DNA of 64,000 nt. Source: Xanthobacter sp. NM-59 (lineage in GTDB: Bacteria > Pseudomonadota > Alphaproteobacteria > Rhizobiales > Xanthobacteraceae). Location of the stretch: positions 62,001-126,000 of the forward strand of contig NZ_JACBFQ010000001.1 of assembly GCF_021401125.1 (NCBI RefSeq). The letters run 5' to 3'. The notes under the pieces are model-generated. The model did no database searches. It was not told the origin of the DNA and was given only the letters and a program-made list of their open reading frames with translations. Position 1 is the first letter of the stretch, and every line of letters starts with the position of its first letter. This document shows, one piece after another, positions 1 through 7,600 of the stretch. A program made the position numbers and the translations under genes.

Positions 1-2932
1 CGATCACCCCCGCTTCAAATACGAGACCAAGAACAACTACACGGGCCTCGTCTGGACCTTCTCCATCTCCCTCGGCGGAGACTGCCCGCGCCTCGACGCG
101 CTCTATGGCGCCACGCTGGTGATCGACACCGGAGACGGCAAGACCTACAACGTCCGACTGTGGAACTATCGGACGGACAAGAACAACTCCGACCCGTACA
201 AGCAGAAGATCACCATCCCGTTCACCTCCGACCTGTACAGCGGATATGGGGAGGTCACGGACGAGACCAGCGACGCCGAGAAGGAAGCCCGCCGCGTCCC
301 GGTGACGGACATCGTCCGCCTCATGCTCCCCATCACGCCCAGGGATTACCTGGGCGGAGAGGCGACCCTGGGTTCTCCGCTCGCCAGCGGAACCCGGACT
401 GTGACGGTTCAACTGAACAACGGCGCCACGTTGATGGGCGGCGACCTCATAACCGTCCCAACGTCGGATGGCGGCGGGTATGAGCTGGCGATTGCCGGCG
501 TCACGGGCGAGGAGGGCGATCCTGTTGCCCACGGCTCCGATTGGGGCGACGTGGTCTTCGAGTGGTCCGCCCCCGAAGGCTTCACCAGCCCCACCTATGA
601 GGTGAGCGTCAAGAAGCCCGATGGAACCTGGGCCGTTCTCGGGACAACCACCGAGACGTGGTTCGATTTCCCCGTCGAAGACAACGTCCCGATCTTCGAC
701 TACTCGCCCTCGTGGATCGAGTGGCGTGTCAAAGTGACGAGCGAGATGTCCTACTTCGTGGACGCCGCTTCCGCTGTCGCCGTGGACAATTCCTTCGTGA
801 CCGTCGTGGTGCCCTTCCTGGGCCAGTCCAATGCGGTGGGGCACTTCACGGAACTCTCCGGAAGCGGGCGGGACACGTGCTCTGCCGCCACCTTCCGGCG
901 CAAGCTCGCCGAGCTGTACGGCATCCGTGCTGTCCGCGTCATGCCGCTGGAAGTGTGCTGGGGTTCCTCCGCTGCCGACCGTCAGGCTGATGACGACCCC
1001 ATCAACGGCGTCAACTACTGGTGGGACCTCAACGAGGATAAGCCCGGTCCTCGCCTCCTCCAGGCCGTGGGCATCATCAACTCCATCGGCAAGGTGGCTC
1101 CTGTCGGCATCTGGGCGCAGGGCGAGAATGACGTCAGCTACACGGACGTCGGCTGGTCCGGGCATGGCAATCCCCAGCCCACCATCGACCGGATGAAGCA
1201 ATCCTGGATCAAGATTTTCGCCTATCTCCGGGCCAACACCAATCCCGACATGACCCTGTACATCCAGAAGATGTGCACGTCGTGGTACGGCGACCCGCCT
1301 TATCAGGTTCTCGTCAGCGCCTACGAAGCGGCGCGGGCAGCGCAGGACGACATCGCGACCACTGACCCCCTGACCTACATCGGCGCCCAGAACCTCTGCT
1401 TCCAGCCTTCAGACTTTCTGAAGCAGGACATCACCTACATCCATTACGCCACGACCATCTACCACCAGCTCGCGAACCTCCTGGCGACGTCGATCCACGA
1501 CAACCAGATGTCGCTGGACGGGACTGGCACGGCTCCTGGGATTGGGGACGTCCCGGCGGTGTATCTCACGCCGCCCATCGTGGACAATGGCGGGGGCTCC
1601 TACACCGTCCGCACGACCCGCGCCTATCTCGGCCCGGCCGTTGGGAGCGGGACGCGAGTGAGCGTCAAGACGCAGCTCAATGTCGCATTGGCGTCTCAGA
1701 ACGAATGCTGGATGGCTGTCGAAGGCATCGTGGTCTCCGGCTCCAACACGACGCTCAAGATCGACCTGCGATACGAGCCGGCCCATTCCATGTCTATGAC
1801 GGATGGGTATGACAACTGCTACAACTTGACGCCTGAGTTCGTGGCGGAGCGGACGTGGTCGCTGGGCTACCGTGGCCCATACGTCCTATACATGGGCATC
1901 TCGCACTTCCACAACTTCGATTGGACTGGTGAGAGGTGGCTCCTGCGCAAGACTGGGAGCCTCGTGAACTCCCCCACACGCCTGTGGTTCGAGGACTTCT
2001 GCAAGCAGCTCCAGAAGCGCAACTACGACCTGTGGGTGTCCATCTCCTACGAAATCCTTCAGTCCATCATGCCGGTGGAGTGGGCGCAGGTTAACGTGGA
2101 TGGCGTTATGGCGACCACTGGCTGGAGCCCGCCCTCCGGCCTCGTCGAGCCCTCCAACTCGGAGGCCGCCGCATATCTCGCGAACGTCGCCATCCAGTTC
2201 CTCGGCATCGCCCAGGACAATGGGCTCGTCCCTCGATACCAAATCGGAGAACCTTGGTGGTGGGACGGCAGCTACACGGATAACAAGCCGTGCGTCTACA
2301 GCCTCGCGACCGTCACCAAGTACAACGAGGATACCGGCCTCTATGCCCCGGCGCCGTACATGGAGAGCACCCACCTCACCGAGGCGGAGCTTGAAGTTCA
2401 GCGGCCCTTCCTGGAATGGCTCGGCCGGCAGCTCGGAGAGAGCACCAACACCCAGATCGACATCGTCAAGGCGGCTTTCCCCAAGGCGCAGACGGCCATC
2501 CTGGTGTTCACCCCCCAGGTTCTCAACCCGACAGCCAACGCCTCGGCGATCATGAATCTGCCCCCGGCGGACCAGTGGGGGCCGAGCAAGTTCAACATCC
2601 TCATGATTGAGGACTACGACTGGGTCACCAAGGACTACGACACCGAGGCCCTCGGCGACGATAACTGGGCTCTCATGAAGGGGACCTGGGTCATGGCCCA
2701 GGAGACACTGGGCTACCCGCTGTCCCGCATCTTCTACTTCTCAGGCTTCAACCTGTCGGCCTCAACCGACTGGAAGTGGGCCTACATCGACGCTGCGGCG
2801 GAGATCGGGCGCAAGAATGGCGCAGCCCACGTCTTCTTCTGGTCGCGAGAGCAAATCCTCCGCGACGGCTTCATCTATCAGCGGCGAACCACCCCCACCA
2901 TCTCCATCCAAACCAACGCCAGAGTAACGTGA
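1..2932 (+). CDS. Phage tail protein with SGNH esterase domain (5' end outside window)
   Basis: The frame is open from the left edge, so the true start lies outside the window; a GTG at 119 is only an internal option. Residues below are numbered from that GTG. Residues 1-225 look like a tail-attachment region. Residues about 230-455 read as an SGNH/sialate O-acetylesterase-like domain, with GQSNA near 235, WAQGEND near 333 and a DxxxxH-type tail (QDITYIHY) near 440. Residues about 570-937 are aromatic-rich and may form a TIM-barrel-like glycan-binding or hydrolase domain. It sits directly before the small terminase region, where T7-like phages carry tail fibre genes. Inferred role: attachment to and deacetylation of host surface polysaccharide. 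Annotation as a non-contractile tail sheath protein is an alternative I cannot test. Confidence 0.7.
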   Translation, partial: DHPRFKYETKNNYTGLVWTFSISLGGDCPRLDALYGATLVIDTGDGKTYNVRLWNYRTDKNNSDPYKQKITIPFTSDLYSGYGEVTDETSDAEKEARRVPVTDIVRLMLPITPRDYLGGEATLGSPLASGTRTVTVQLNNGATLMGGDLITVPTSDGGGYELAIAGVTGEEGDPVAHGSDWGDVVFEWSAPEGFTSPTYEVSVKKPDGTWAVLGTTTETWFDFPVEDNVPIFDYSPSWIEWRVKVTSEMSYFVDAASAVAVDNSFVTVVVPFLGQSNAVGHFTELSGSGRDTCSAATFRRKLAELYGIRAVRVMPLEVCWGSSAADRQADDDPINGVNYWWDLNEDKPGPRLLQAVGIINSIGKVAPVGIWAQGENDVSYTDVGWSGHGNPQPTIDRMKQSWIKIFAYLRANTNPDMTLYIQKMCTSWYGDPPYQVLVSAYEAARAAQDDIATTDPLTYIGAQNLCFQPSDFLKQDITYIHYATTIYHQLANLLATSIHDNQMSLDGTGTAPGIGDVPAVYLTPPIVDNGGGSYTVRTTRAYLGPAVGSGTRVSVKTQLNVALASQNECWMAVEGIVVSGSNTTLKIDLRYEPAHSMSMTDGYDNCYNLTPEFVAERTWSLGYRGPYVLYMGISHFHNFDWTGERWLLRKTGSLVNSPTRLWFEDFCKQLQKRNYDLWVSISYEILQSIMPVEWAQVNVDGVMATTGWSPPSGLVEPSNSEAAAYLANVAIQFLGIAQDNGLVPRYQIGEPWWWDGSYTDNKPCVYSLATVTKYNEDTGLYAPAPYMESTHLTEAELEVQRPFLEWLGRQLGESTNTQIDIVKAAFPKAQTAILVFTPQVLNPTANASAIMNLPPADQWGPSKFNILMIEDYDWVTKDYDTEALGDDNWALMKGTWVMAQETLGYPLSRIFYFSGFNLSASTDWKWAYIDAAAEIGRKNGAAHVFFWSREQILRDGFIYQRRTTPTISIQTNARVT

Positions 2933-3180
2933 TGTCCCCCACGGACACGGCGGACCTCGCTCTCCAGCGCGACCTCGGTCGCCTGGAGGGTAAGGTTGAC
3001 GCCATCCAGAAGTCCGCAACCAACATTGAGACGAACCTCCAGGCCCTCGAAGAGGCCCACAACATGCGGCTTGCAGCCCTCGAAAAGCGCCAGTGGTACA
3101 TCACCGGCGCCGCCGCTGCCGCCGCGTGGATCGCCTCTTCGTTCCTCGACCTCAGGGCATTGCTGGGGCGCCTCCTTTGA
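2932..3180 (+). CDS. Small coiled-coil membrane protein, holin-position
   Basis: This 82-residue protein starts at an ATG that shares its first base with the tail gene's stop (TGATG), so translation is probably coupled. Residues about 8-55 are heptad-like and charged (LQRDLGRLEGKVDAIQ). Residues about 57-78 form one alanine-rich hydrophobic segment. Coiled coil followed by a C-terminal membrane anchor resembles XhlA-type lysis accessory proteins. T7 places its holin, gene 17.5, at the same position between tail fibre and small terminase. Function is inferred from position and shape only. Confidence 0.6.
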   Translation: MSPTDTADLALQRDLGRLEGKVDAIQKSATNIETNLQALEEAHNMRLAALEKRQWYITGAAAAAAWIASSFLDLRALLGRLL

Positions 3181-3407
3181 AAATTGACGCCAGCATCCTC
3201 GAACAGCTCCAGTCCCTCGTCGTCCTGGAGCTGATGAAACGCATCCAGGATGGGACGGCCACGGCCGGCGACCTCGCCACCGCCGTCCGGCTCCTTAAGG
3301 ACAACGGCATCGACGCCCGGTCCAAGGACGCCACCGAGCTGGATGAACGCCTGAAGAGCATCCTGCCATTCCAGGCGGCCCCCTCTGACCCCGACCTCAT
3401 CGACTAA
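3177..3407 (+). CDS. Putative terminase small subunit (T7 gp18-like, DNA maturase A)
   Basis: The 76-residue protein starts at a TTG overlapping the previous stop (TTGA). Its helical text, with EL..RIQDGTATAGDL and RLLKDNGI, matches the usual pattern of small terminase subunits in T7-like phages, and its length is close to T7 gp18 (89 aa). It would recognise phage DNA and load the large subunit during packaging. The large terminase follows after two small genes. An upstream reading in the same frame lacks protein-like composition, which supports the TTG start. Confidence 0.65.
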   Translation: MKIDASILEQLQSLVVLELMKRIQDGTATAGDLATAVRLLKDNGIDARSKDATELDERLKSILPFQAAPSDPDLID

Positions 3408-3423
3408 GGAACAACACCTCTAC

Positions 3424-3618
3424 ATGCTTTCCGCGAACCTCTACCGGACCCCCTATGGCGACATCACCATGCGTGTCGTGCCTGCCTCGGGGAGCCACAC
3501 CTACAAGCTCCGCATCAAGTCCATTGATGGCACCTCGACCCTCCGGGACATCGTGTCATCCACGGTGCAGAGCGACACCAACTTCGGCGCGAACGGCCAG
3601 TACGTCGGCGCAGCCTGA
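3424..3618 (+). CDS. Small phage protein of unknown function
   Basis: This 64-residue protein is rich in Ser, Thr, Val and Gly, with no charged coiled coil or membrane segment. It looks like a beta-rich structural or decoration protein. AAGGA lies about 12 bases before the ATG. It sits between the small terminase and another small structural gene, all on one strand with short gaps. No family recognised. Confidence 0.5.
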   Translation: MLSANLYRTPYGDITMRVVPASGSHTYKLRIKSIDGTSTLRDIVSSTVQSDTNFGANGQYVGAA

Positions 3619-3632
3619 CCCACTAGGTACAA

Positions 3633-4082
3633 ATGTCTGATCTTCCCATCTGGCCTCCGTACATCTCGGAGGTGGAGACGGAAGGATACGCCCAGCTCGT
3701 CCCGGCAATCACCGGGGCGAGCATGGTGGGCCGTGTCGCCGTCTTCGATGTCCCGCTGTCCGGGGCTTCTGTTTCCATTCCCACTGGCGTGTTCTCCGAC
3801 TGCTTCGCGCTTGGGGTGCATGTCCGTGTTCTTGAGGACATCGTCGGGCCTACCGCAATTCAGGTGGGCATCGCCGGTTCCACCACGCTCTTCAGCTCGG
3901 GTTCGCACGTGCTGCCCTCCTTGACGGCAGGCGCTTCCACCTGGATGCCCCCCTACTCCCCCGTGGACTTCTTCTGGGGCGGGGACCTCCCGGTCCTCAT
4001 CACCGCAGACGGCGGCGACTTCACCGCCGGCAAAATCCGCCTCGGCGCATATTCCCTCTGCCTTACGCCGCCCTCTGCGTAA
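3633..4082 (+). CDS. Small phage structural protein with beta-rich C-terminus
   Basis: The 149-residue protein starts at ATG 3633. It is hydrophobic and beta-rich without a membrane segment. The C-terminal run (ITADGGDFTAGKIRLGAY) resembles the short domain that ends many alphaproteobacterial phage tail or head-fibre proteins of the DUF2793 kind. It lies directly before the large terminase. A decoration or fibre-tip role is plausible but inferred. Confidence 0.5.
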   Translation: MSDLPIWPPYISEVETEGYAQLVPAITGASMVGRVAVFDVPLSGASVSIPTGVFSDCFALGVHVRVLEDIVGPTAIQVGIAGSTTLFSSGSHVLPSLTAGASTWMPPYSPVDFFWGGDLPVLITADGGDFTAGKIRLGAYSLCLTPPSA

Positions 4083-4184
4083 TCGCCTCCAGAGGCCACA
4101 GGCGGGCAATCCCCCTCCAGGCTACGAGTGTGCTCTGGAACTGCGGATGCCCGCCTGTGACCATCCCTGTCGATCCAGCGACCC

Positions 4185-5924
4185 TTGAACACCCGCACCC
4201 ACCTCCTATCCTCGACCAGCAAGACCCCCGCTGATCCGCTGAAGGCGGACTTCCGAAACTTCCTCTGGCTCATCTGGCAGCACCTCAACCTGCCCGAGCC
4301 GACCCCGGTCCAGTACGACATCTCCCAGTTCCTCCAGCACGGCCCGCGCCGTCTGGTGATCGAGGCGTTCCGAGGCGTCGGCAAGAGCTGGATCACCAGC
4401 GCCTTCGTGTGCTGGCTCCTCTACTGCAACCCCCAGCTCAAAATCCTGGTGGTGTCGGCCTCCAAGGCCCGCGCCGACCAGTTCTCCGTCTTCACCCTGC
4501 GCCTCATCCGTGAGGTGGAGGTGCTCCGCTTCCTGGAGCCCAAGGAGGGCCAGCGTGAGAGCGCGGTGGCCTTCGACGTCGGCCCGGCCCGGCCTGACCA
4601 TTCCCCGTCCGTCAAGTCGGTCGGCATCACCGGCCAGCTCACCGGCTCCCGCGCCGACTACATCGTGGCCGACGACATTGAGGTCGCGAACAACTCCTCG
4701 ACCCAGGTGCAGCGCGACAAGCTCTCCGAGACCGTCAAGGAGTTCGACTCCGTGATCAAGCCGGGCGGACGGGTGATCTACCTGGGCACCCCGCAGTCCG
4801 AGCAGTCCCTCTACAACGAGCTTCCGGAGCGCGGATATGTCGCCCGCATCTGGCCGGCCCGCTACCCGACCGCCGACAAGCGCGAGAAGTATGGCGCCAA
4901 GCTCGCCCCGTTCATCGCCACGGCGCTTGACGAGAAGCCTTCGGTAGCAGGTCTCCCCACCGACCCGAAGCGCTTCACCCACGAGGACCTCCAGGAGCGT
5001 GAAGCCTCCTACGGCCGCTCGGGCTTCGCCTTGCAGTTCCAGCTCGACACGTCGCTCTCCGATGCCGACAAGTACCCGCTGAAGCTCTCCGACCTCATCG
5101 TCTTCTCCTGCGACCCATATCGCGGTCCAACTGACCTCGTGTGGGCGTCCGGGCCGGCTCAGGCCATCGACAGCCTTCCGGCCGTTGGCCTCGCTGGCGA
5201 CCGCTACCACCAGCCGGCCTGGACCTCCAATCGCTTCGAGGAGTGGGAGGGCTCGGTCATGTTCATCGACCCCTCGGGCCGAGGCAAGGACGAGACCGCC
5301 TATGCCGTGGTCAAGACCCTCCACGGCCGCATGTTCCTCACCGCTGCCGGCGGCTTCCGGGGCGGCTACGACGCCAAGACCTTGGAGAGCCTCCTCCTGG
5401 TGGCCCGGCGCCAGAACGTCAACCTGATCCTCACCGAGCCCAACTATGGCGGCGGCATGTTCGCCGAGCTTCTCAAGGGCGTCTCGAAGTCCGTCTATCC
5501 CGTGCGGATCGAGGACGCCGAGTGGTCCAAGGCCCAGAAAGAGGCCCGCATCATCGACACCCTTGAGCCCGTCCTGAACCAGCACCGTCTCGTGGTCGCC
5601 CCCGAGGTGATCGAGCAGGACTACCGCTCCACCGAGGACTACCGCCCGGAGGACCAGCAGCCTTACCGACTCTTCTACCAGCTCACCCGCCTCACCGCCG
5701 ACAGGGGCTCCCTGGGCCACGACGACCGCCTGGACGCCCTTGCGGGGGCCGTGGCGTACTGGTCGAAGGTGATGGCACGCGACACCGAGAAGGCCGCCCT
5801 AGACCAGCGAGAGCGTCTCCTGGACGCCGAGATCGAGCGCTTCATGCAGGGCGCCCTCGGCCGCAAAGCCGACCCCGAGCACTGGTCCTCCGGACTCATG
5901 CAGCGCCGCTTCGGCGGCCGATAG
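4185..5924 (+). CDS. Terminase large subunit (T7 gp19-like, DNA maturase B)
   Basis: This 579-residue protein is the packaging motor ATPase and nuclease of a T7-like phage. Walker A-type FRGVGKS lies at 62-68 and Walker B-type YIVADDIE near 159-166. The run PDHSPSVKSVGITGQLTGS (about 137-154) is, from memory, the same as in T7 gp19. FIDPSGRGKDE near 360-370 and HDDRLDAL near the C-terminus fit the RNase H-like nuclease acidic residues. Length is close to T7 gp19 (586 aa). The start is a TTG at 4185; no good ATG precedes the conserved N-terminus. It is the best marker that this prophage is of the autographivirus (T7-like) kind. Confidence 0.93.
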   Translation: MNTRTHLLSSTSKTPADPLKADFRNFLWLIWQHLNLPEPTPVQYDISQFLQHGPRRLVIEAFRGVGKSWITSAFVCWLLYCNPQLKILVVSASKARADQFSVFTLRLIREVEVLRFLEPKEGQRESAVAFDVGPARPDHSPSVKSVGITGQLTGSRADYIVADDIEVANNSSTQVQRDKLSETVKEFDSVIKPGGRVIYLGTPQSEQSLYNELPERGYVARIWPARYPTADKREKYGAKLAPFIATALDEKPSVAGLPTDPKRFTHEDLQEREASYGRSGFALQFQLDTSLSDADKYPLKLSDLIVFSCDPYRGPTDLVWASGPAQAIDSLPAVGLAGDRYHQPAWTSNRFEEWEGSVMFIDPSGRGKDETAYAVVKTLHGRMFLTAAGGFRGGYDAKTLESLLLVARRQNVNLILTEPNYGGGMFAELLKGVSKSVYPVRIEDAEWSKAQKEARIIDTLEPVLNQHRLVVAPEVIEQDYRSTEDYRPEDQQPYRLFYQLTRLTADRGSLGHDDRLDALAGAVAYWSKVMARDTEKAALDQRERLLDAEIERFMQGALGRKADPEHWSSGLMQRRFGGR

Positions 5925-5988
5925 GGCCTGGGGGCGGCCGGTGACTTTCCCGCCACTCTAGCCGGCAGGGGTGGGAAGGTTTCTCTTT

Positions 5989-6044
5989 AAGTGTCCCTTC
6001 AGGTTCCCTTGAAGGTATCTTGAAGTTCCCCTGAAGGGACACTT
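5989..6044. repeat. 15-bp perfect inverted repeat downstream of terminase
   Basis: AAGTGTCCCTTCAGG at 5989-6003 is matched exactly by its reverse complement at 6030-6044, with a 26-base spacer. No U-tract follows the right arm, so a simple intrinsic terminator is unlikely on the plus strand. It lies 65 bases after the terminase stop, where a T7-like genome would have its right end. Confidence 0.75.
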
Positions 6045-6075
6045 ACAAGACCACTCCCTAACACAACCCATAACG

Positions 6076-6279
6076 ATGGAGGCAACCCCGTTGGTTCGCT
6101 TCAGGATGCCGCTGGTGACCATCTTGGCGGTGTGGCTGGTCTTCTTCGGCCAGACCATCGGTCCCCTTCAGCAGGGGCGCATGGGCCTTCTGGAGGCTCT
6201 GTGGCTTCCGACCCCCTATGCTGTGGGGGTGGGCGTAGTCCTCGCTGCCCTCATAAGGTTCGTGACGCGGGTGCGGTAG
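6076..6279 (+). CDS. Small two-segment membrane protein (lysis candidate)
   Basis: A 67-residue ORF with two hydrophobic segments (about 11-31 and 47-62) and a basic C-terminal end (RFVTRVR). Two membrane spans with a charged tail fit a class II holin, and it follows the late genes on the same strand. No convincing Shine-Dalgarno site precedes ATG 6076, so the gene is only moderately supported. A terminator-like hairpin follows it. Confidence 0.45.
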   Translation: MEATPLVRFRMPLVTILAVWLVFFGQTIGPLQQGRMGLLEALWLPTPYAVGVGVVLAALIRFVTRVR

Positions 6280-6296
6280 CAGCCTTCCGCACTCCA

Positions 6297-6321
6297 CCGG
6301 CGATATTTGCCGGAAATTTTT
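6297..6321 (+). terminator. Terminator-like hairpin after late genes
   Basis: CCGGC and GCCGG arms with a 7-base loop are followed by AAATTTTT. The stem is short (5 bp) but GC-rich and ends the late-gene strand before the control region. Confidence 0.5.
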
Positions 6322-6433
6322 GAACGCCACTCGATAGATAAAAGCTCGCGCGGAACCCCCCGTGGCCCGCCTCGCGCGTCGCGTGCGCCCGGCTTGCCGT
6401 TTCGCGCGTGATACGGAATGCCGCGCGTGGGCG

Positions 6434-6495
6434 ATTGTCACCGGGATTTGTCACCGGTCGGCCGCAAACCCGCATGGATGCTGGATTGTCAACGG
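6434..6495 (-). repeat. CGGTGACAA repeat cluster, internal copy
   Basis: Written on the plus strand, TTGTCACCGG occurs at 6435-6444 and 6448-6457, and the variant TTGTCAACGG at 6486-6495. The first two are spaced 13 bases apart. The same decamer recurs four times beside the integrase end (10901-10968). Confidence 0.7.
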
Positions 6496-6509
6496 ATATA
6501 GCATCCGTT
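6491..6509. repeat. AACGGAT...ATCCGTT dyad
   Basis: Seven-base perfect arms flank a 5-base centre. The left arm overlaps the third TTGTCAACGG repeat. It may be a protein-binding site or an RNA hairpin. Confidence 0.5.
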
Positions 6510-6645
6510 CACCGGCTGGGCAACGCCCTGGCGCTCCGCTGGCACGGGGCCTGCAACGCGCGGGGGCGCCTGGGCGTGGGCCGTGCGCGATTTCCGCCGT
6601 GTGTTTCCGGCTATCTGTCGTTTTGTCGCACCCGCCCACAAACCC

Positions 6646-6674
6646 CTTGCAGGACGCTTCAAGGGCGCTGCAAG
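6646..6674. repeat. CTTGCAG...CTGCAAG dyad
   Basis: Perfect 7-base arms are separated by 15 bases, about 40 bases upstream of a DnaA box. No function is evident. Confidence 0.4.
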
Positions 6675-6712
6675 CCTCCGCTAACCCATTGGCAGAACAG
6701 GGGCAATCTGAC

Positions 6713-6721
6713 TTATCCACA
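6713..6721 (+). promoter_or_regulatory. Consensus DnaA box
   Basis: TTATCCACA is an exact match to the bacterial DnaA box. It lies 18 bases upstream of the -35 hexamer of the first early promoter. A single box can occur by chance, but its place in the gene-free control region makes a role in replication or DnaA-linked control plausible. Confidence 0.5.
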
Positions 6722-6724
6722 AGA

Positions 6725-6768
6725 TACGTCAGAACGGACTTGACGTCCGAACGTACCAACGCTAGATT
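6725..6768 (+). promoter_or_regulatory. Early phage promoter with operator-like half sites
   Basis: TTGACG (6740-6745), a 17-base spacer and TAGATT (6763-6768) form a good sigma70-type promoter about 30 bases before the first early gene. GAACGTACC (6749-6757), the reverse complement of the recurring GGTACGTTC box, sits inside the spacer. A related TACGTCAGAA lies just upstream at 6725-6734. This is the layout of a repressible promoter. Confidence 0.7.
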
Positions 6769-6798
6769 GGGACCATCGAAACACAGGGAGCCCACGAC

Positions 6799-7083
6799 AT
6801 GAGCACAGAGACTGAGGCCATTCGCGAAGAAGCCGCCCGCCACCTGAAGGCATTCGACATGCGCCGGACGGTGGAGGGGGTGGATACCCTGGCGGAGTTG
6901 CACGGGCTGAAGCCCTATGCGGGACGGAAGGGCGCGGGGGTGTGGGAGTGCTGGGCGGACCGAGTTCTTGAAGTCGCCATATGCCCCAAGCGGGCGGGGG
7001 AAGAAGAACTGGCGAGCCGGAAGGCGGAGGCTGACACCTATTCAGGGAACTGGAGGCCGCTCGACGACGCGCATCTCGCTTGA
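6799..7083 (+). CDS. Early phage protein, unknown
   Basis: This 94-residue, mixed-charge soluble protein is the first gene after the early promoter. GGGAG lies 8 bases before the ATG, a clean ribosome site. No known motif was recognised. The N-terminal third is helical and acidic; the middle (GRKGAGVWECWADRV) has aromatic and glycine residues typical of small compact folds. Its place matches the early host-takeover genes of T7-like phages, but no function can be named. Confidence 0.6.
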   Translation: MSTETEAIREEAARHLKAFDMRRTVEGVDTLAELHGLKPYAGRKGAGVWECWADRVLEVAICPKRAGEEELASRKAEADTYSGNWRPLDDAHLA

Positions 7084-7090
7084 TGAAAAA

Positions 7091-7135
7091 GTACGTTAGA
7101 ATGGACTTGACGGCTGAACGTACATCGTCTAAGGT
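7091..7135 (+). promoter_or_regulatory. Second copy of the early promoter/operator, no gene close behind
   Basis: TTGACG (7107-7112), 17 bases, TAAGGT (7130-7135). The surrounding bases from GTACGTTAGAA to GAACGTAC (7091-7123) closely copy the first early promoter, including GAACGTAC in the spacer. No plus-strand gene follows for about 355 bases. Confidence 0.6.
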
Positions 7136-7166
7136 CCAATCACCAGCTAGGGCGGCAGCCCCGAGG

Positions 7167-7182
7167 GCCTGCTAGGGCAGGC
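7167..7182 (+). other. Short perfect hairpin in possible leader or small RNA
   Basis: GCCTGC, loop TAGG, GCAGGC. It begins about 25 bases after the expected start of transcription from the promoter at 7107-7135. Confidence 0.4.
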
Positions 7183-7414
7183 TCTCCAGAGTGCCACCAA
7201 GCGCTAGACCCGGTCCCTCGGGCGAACAAATAGGGGGGCGGCATCGCAGCACAACGCATGGAACTCCCGAGTGCGACGGGGGCAGGCGGCGGAGGGCAGG
7301 CGGTGCGGACGCGACAGGGCATTGACCATGCGGAGCCTGCAAGTCGCGTGAAGGAGCAAGGGGGCGGTGCAATGCGGCCCCCATCGCTTCCGAAGGCCAC
7401 ACAGGCGCCCCTGT

Positions 7415-7437
7415 GATACGTTCAAGCGGACCATCCG
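7415..7437 (+). promoter_or_regulatory. TACGTTC box with following CGGA/TCCG dyad
   Basis: GATACGTTC (7415-7423) is followed by CGGACCATCCG (7427-7437), a dyad with 4-base arms. The same arrangement recurs at 7799, 8714 and 9478. Confidence 0.55.
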
Positions 7438-7492
7438 TGCGAGCGAACCGCGCCGCTGTGTGGCCTCCGCAAGCGATTTAGGAGGCTTGAAA

Positions 7493-7600
7493 ATGTACCC
7501 GACAAACCCAGCAACCGCCTTCGCCATGGCGACAATCATGCCCATCGCCTTCACCCTGGCGGTGGTGGTCTGCACCTATCGTGCCATGCGGATCATGTGA
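7493..7600 (+). CDS. 35-residue single-span membrane protein
   Basis: A strong AGGAGG at 7480-7485 lies 7 bases before this ATG, which fixes the start. The product has one hydrophobic span (about residues 9-28, MAMATIM-type to VVVCTY) and a short basic C-terminus. It would sit in the inner membrane. Its stop overlaps the start region of the next gene. It lies behind a TACGTTC box. Function unknown; small membrane proteins of phages often act in lysis control or superinfection exclusion, but nothing here shows that. Confidence 0.6.
   Translation: MYPTNPATAFAMATIMPIAFTLAVVVCTYRAMRIM

Larger units (their letters stand above)
6280..6798. other. Gene-free control region between late and early phage genes
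   Basis: No believable gene is seen on either strand. The stretch holds a terminator-like hairpin, three TTGTCAnCGG repeats, two longer dyads, a consensus DnaA box and the first early promoter. It probably contains the joined genome ends of the phage and early control or replication signals. Confidence 0.6.
7084..7492. other. Gene-free stretch downstream of the second early promoter
   Basis: Between the first early gene and the 35-residue membrane protein no plus-strand reading frame looks coding. The minus-strand frames here have poor composition and oppose all neighbours. The stretch holds a promoter, a perfect 6-bp hairpin and a CACAGG/CCTGTG hairpin (7400-7415) just before the next control box. 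A small RNA is possible. Confidence 0.45.

Noticed and set aside
4206-5720. 504-residue minus-strand frame opposite the terminase
   Set aside because: A shadow of the terminase gene; no motif, low-complexity leucine/glycine-rich text.
7140-7575. Minus-strand frames in the early phage gap
   Set aside because: They oppose every neighbouring gene, lack ribosome sites and overlap each other in different frames.
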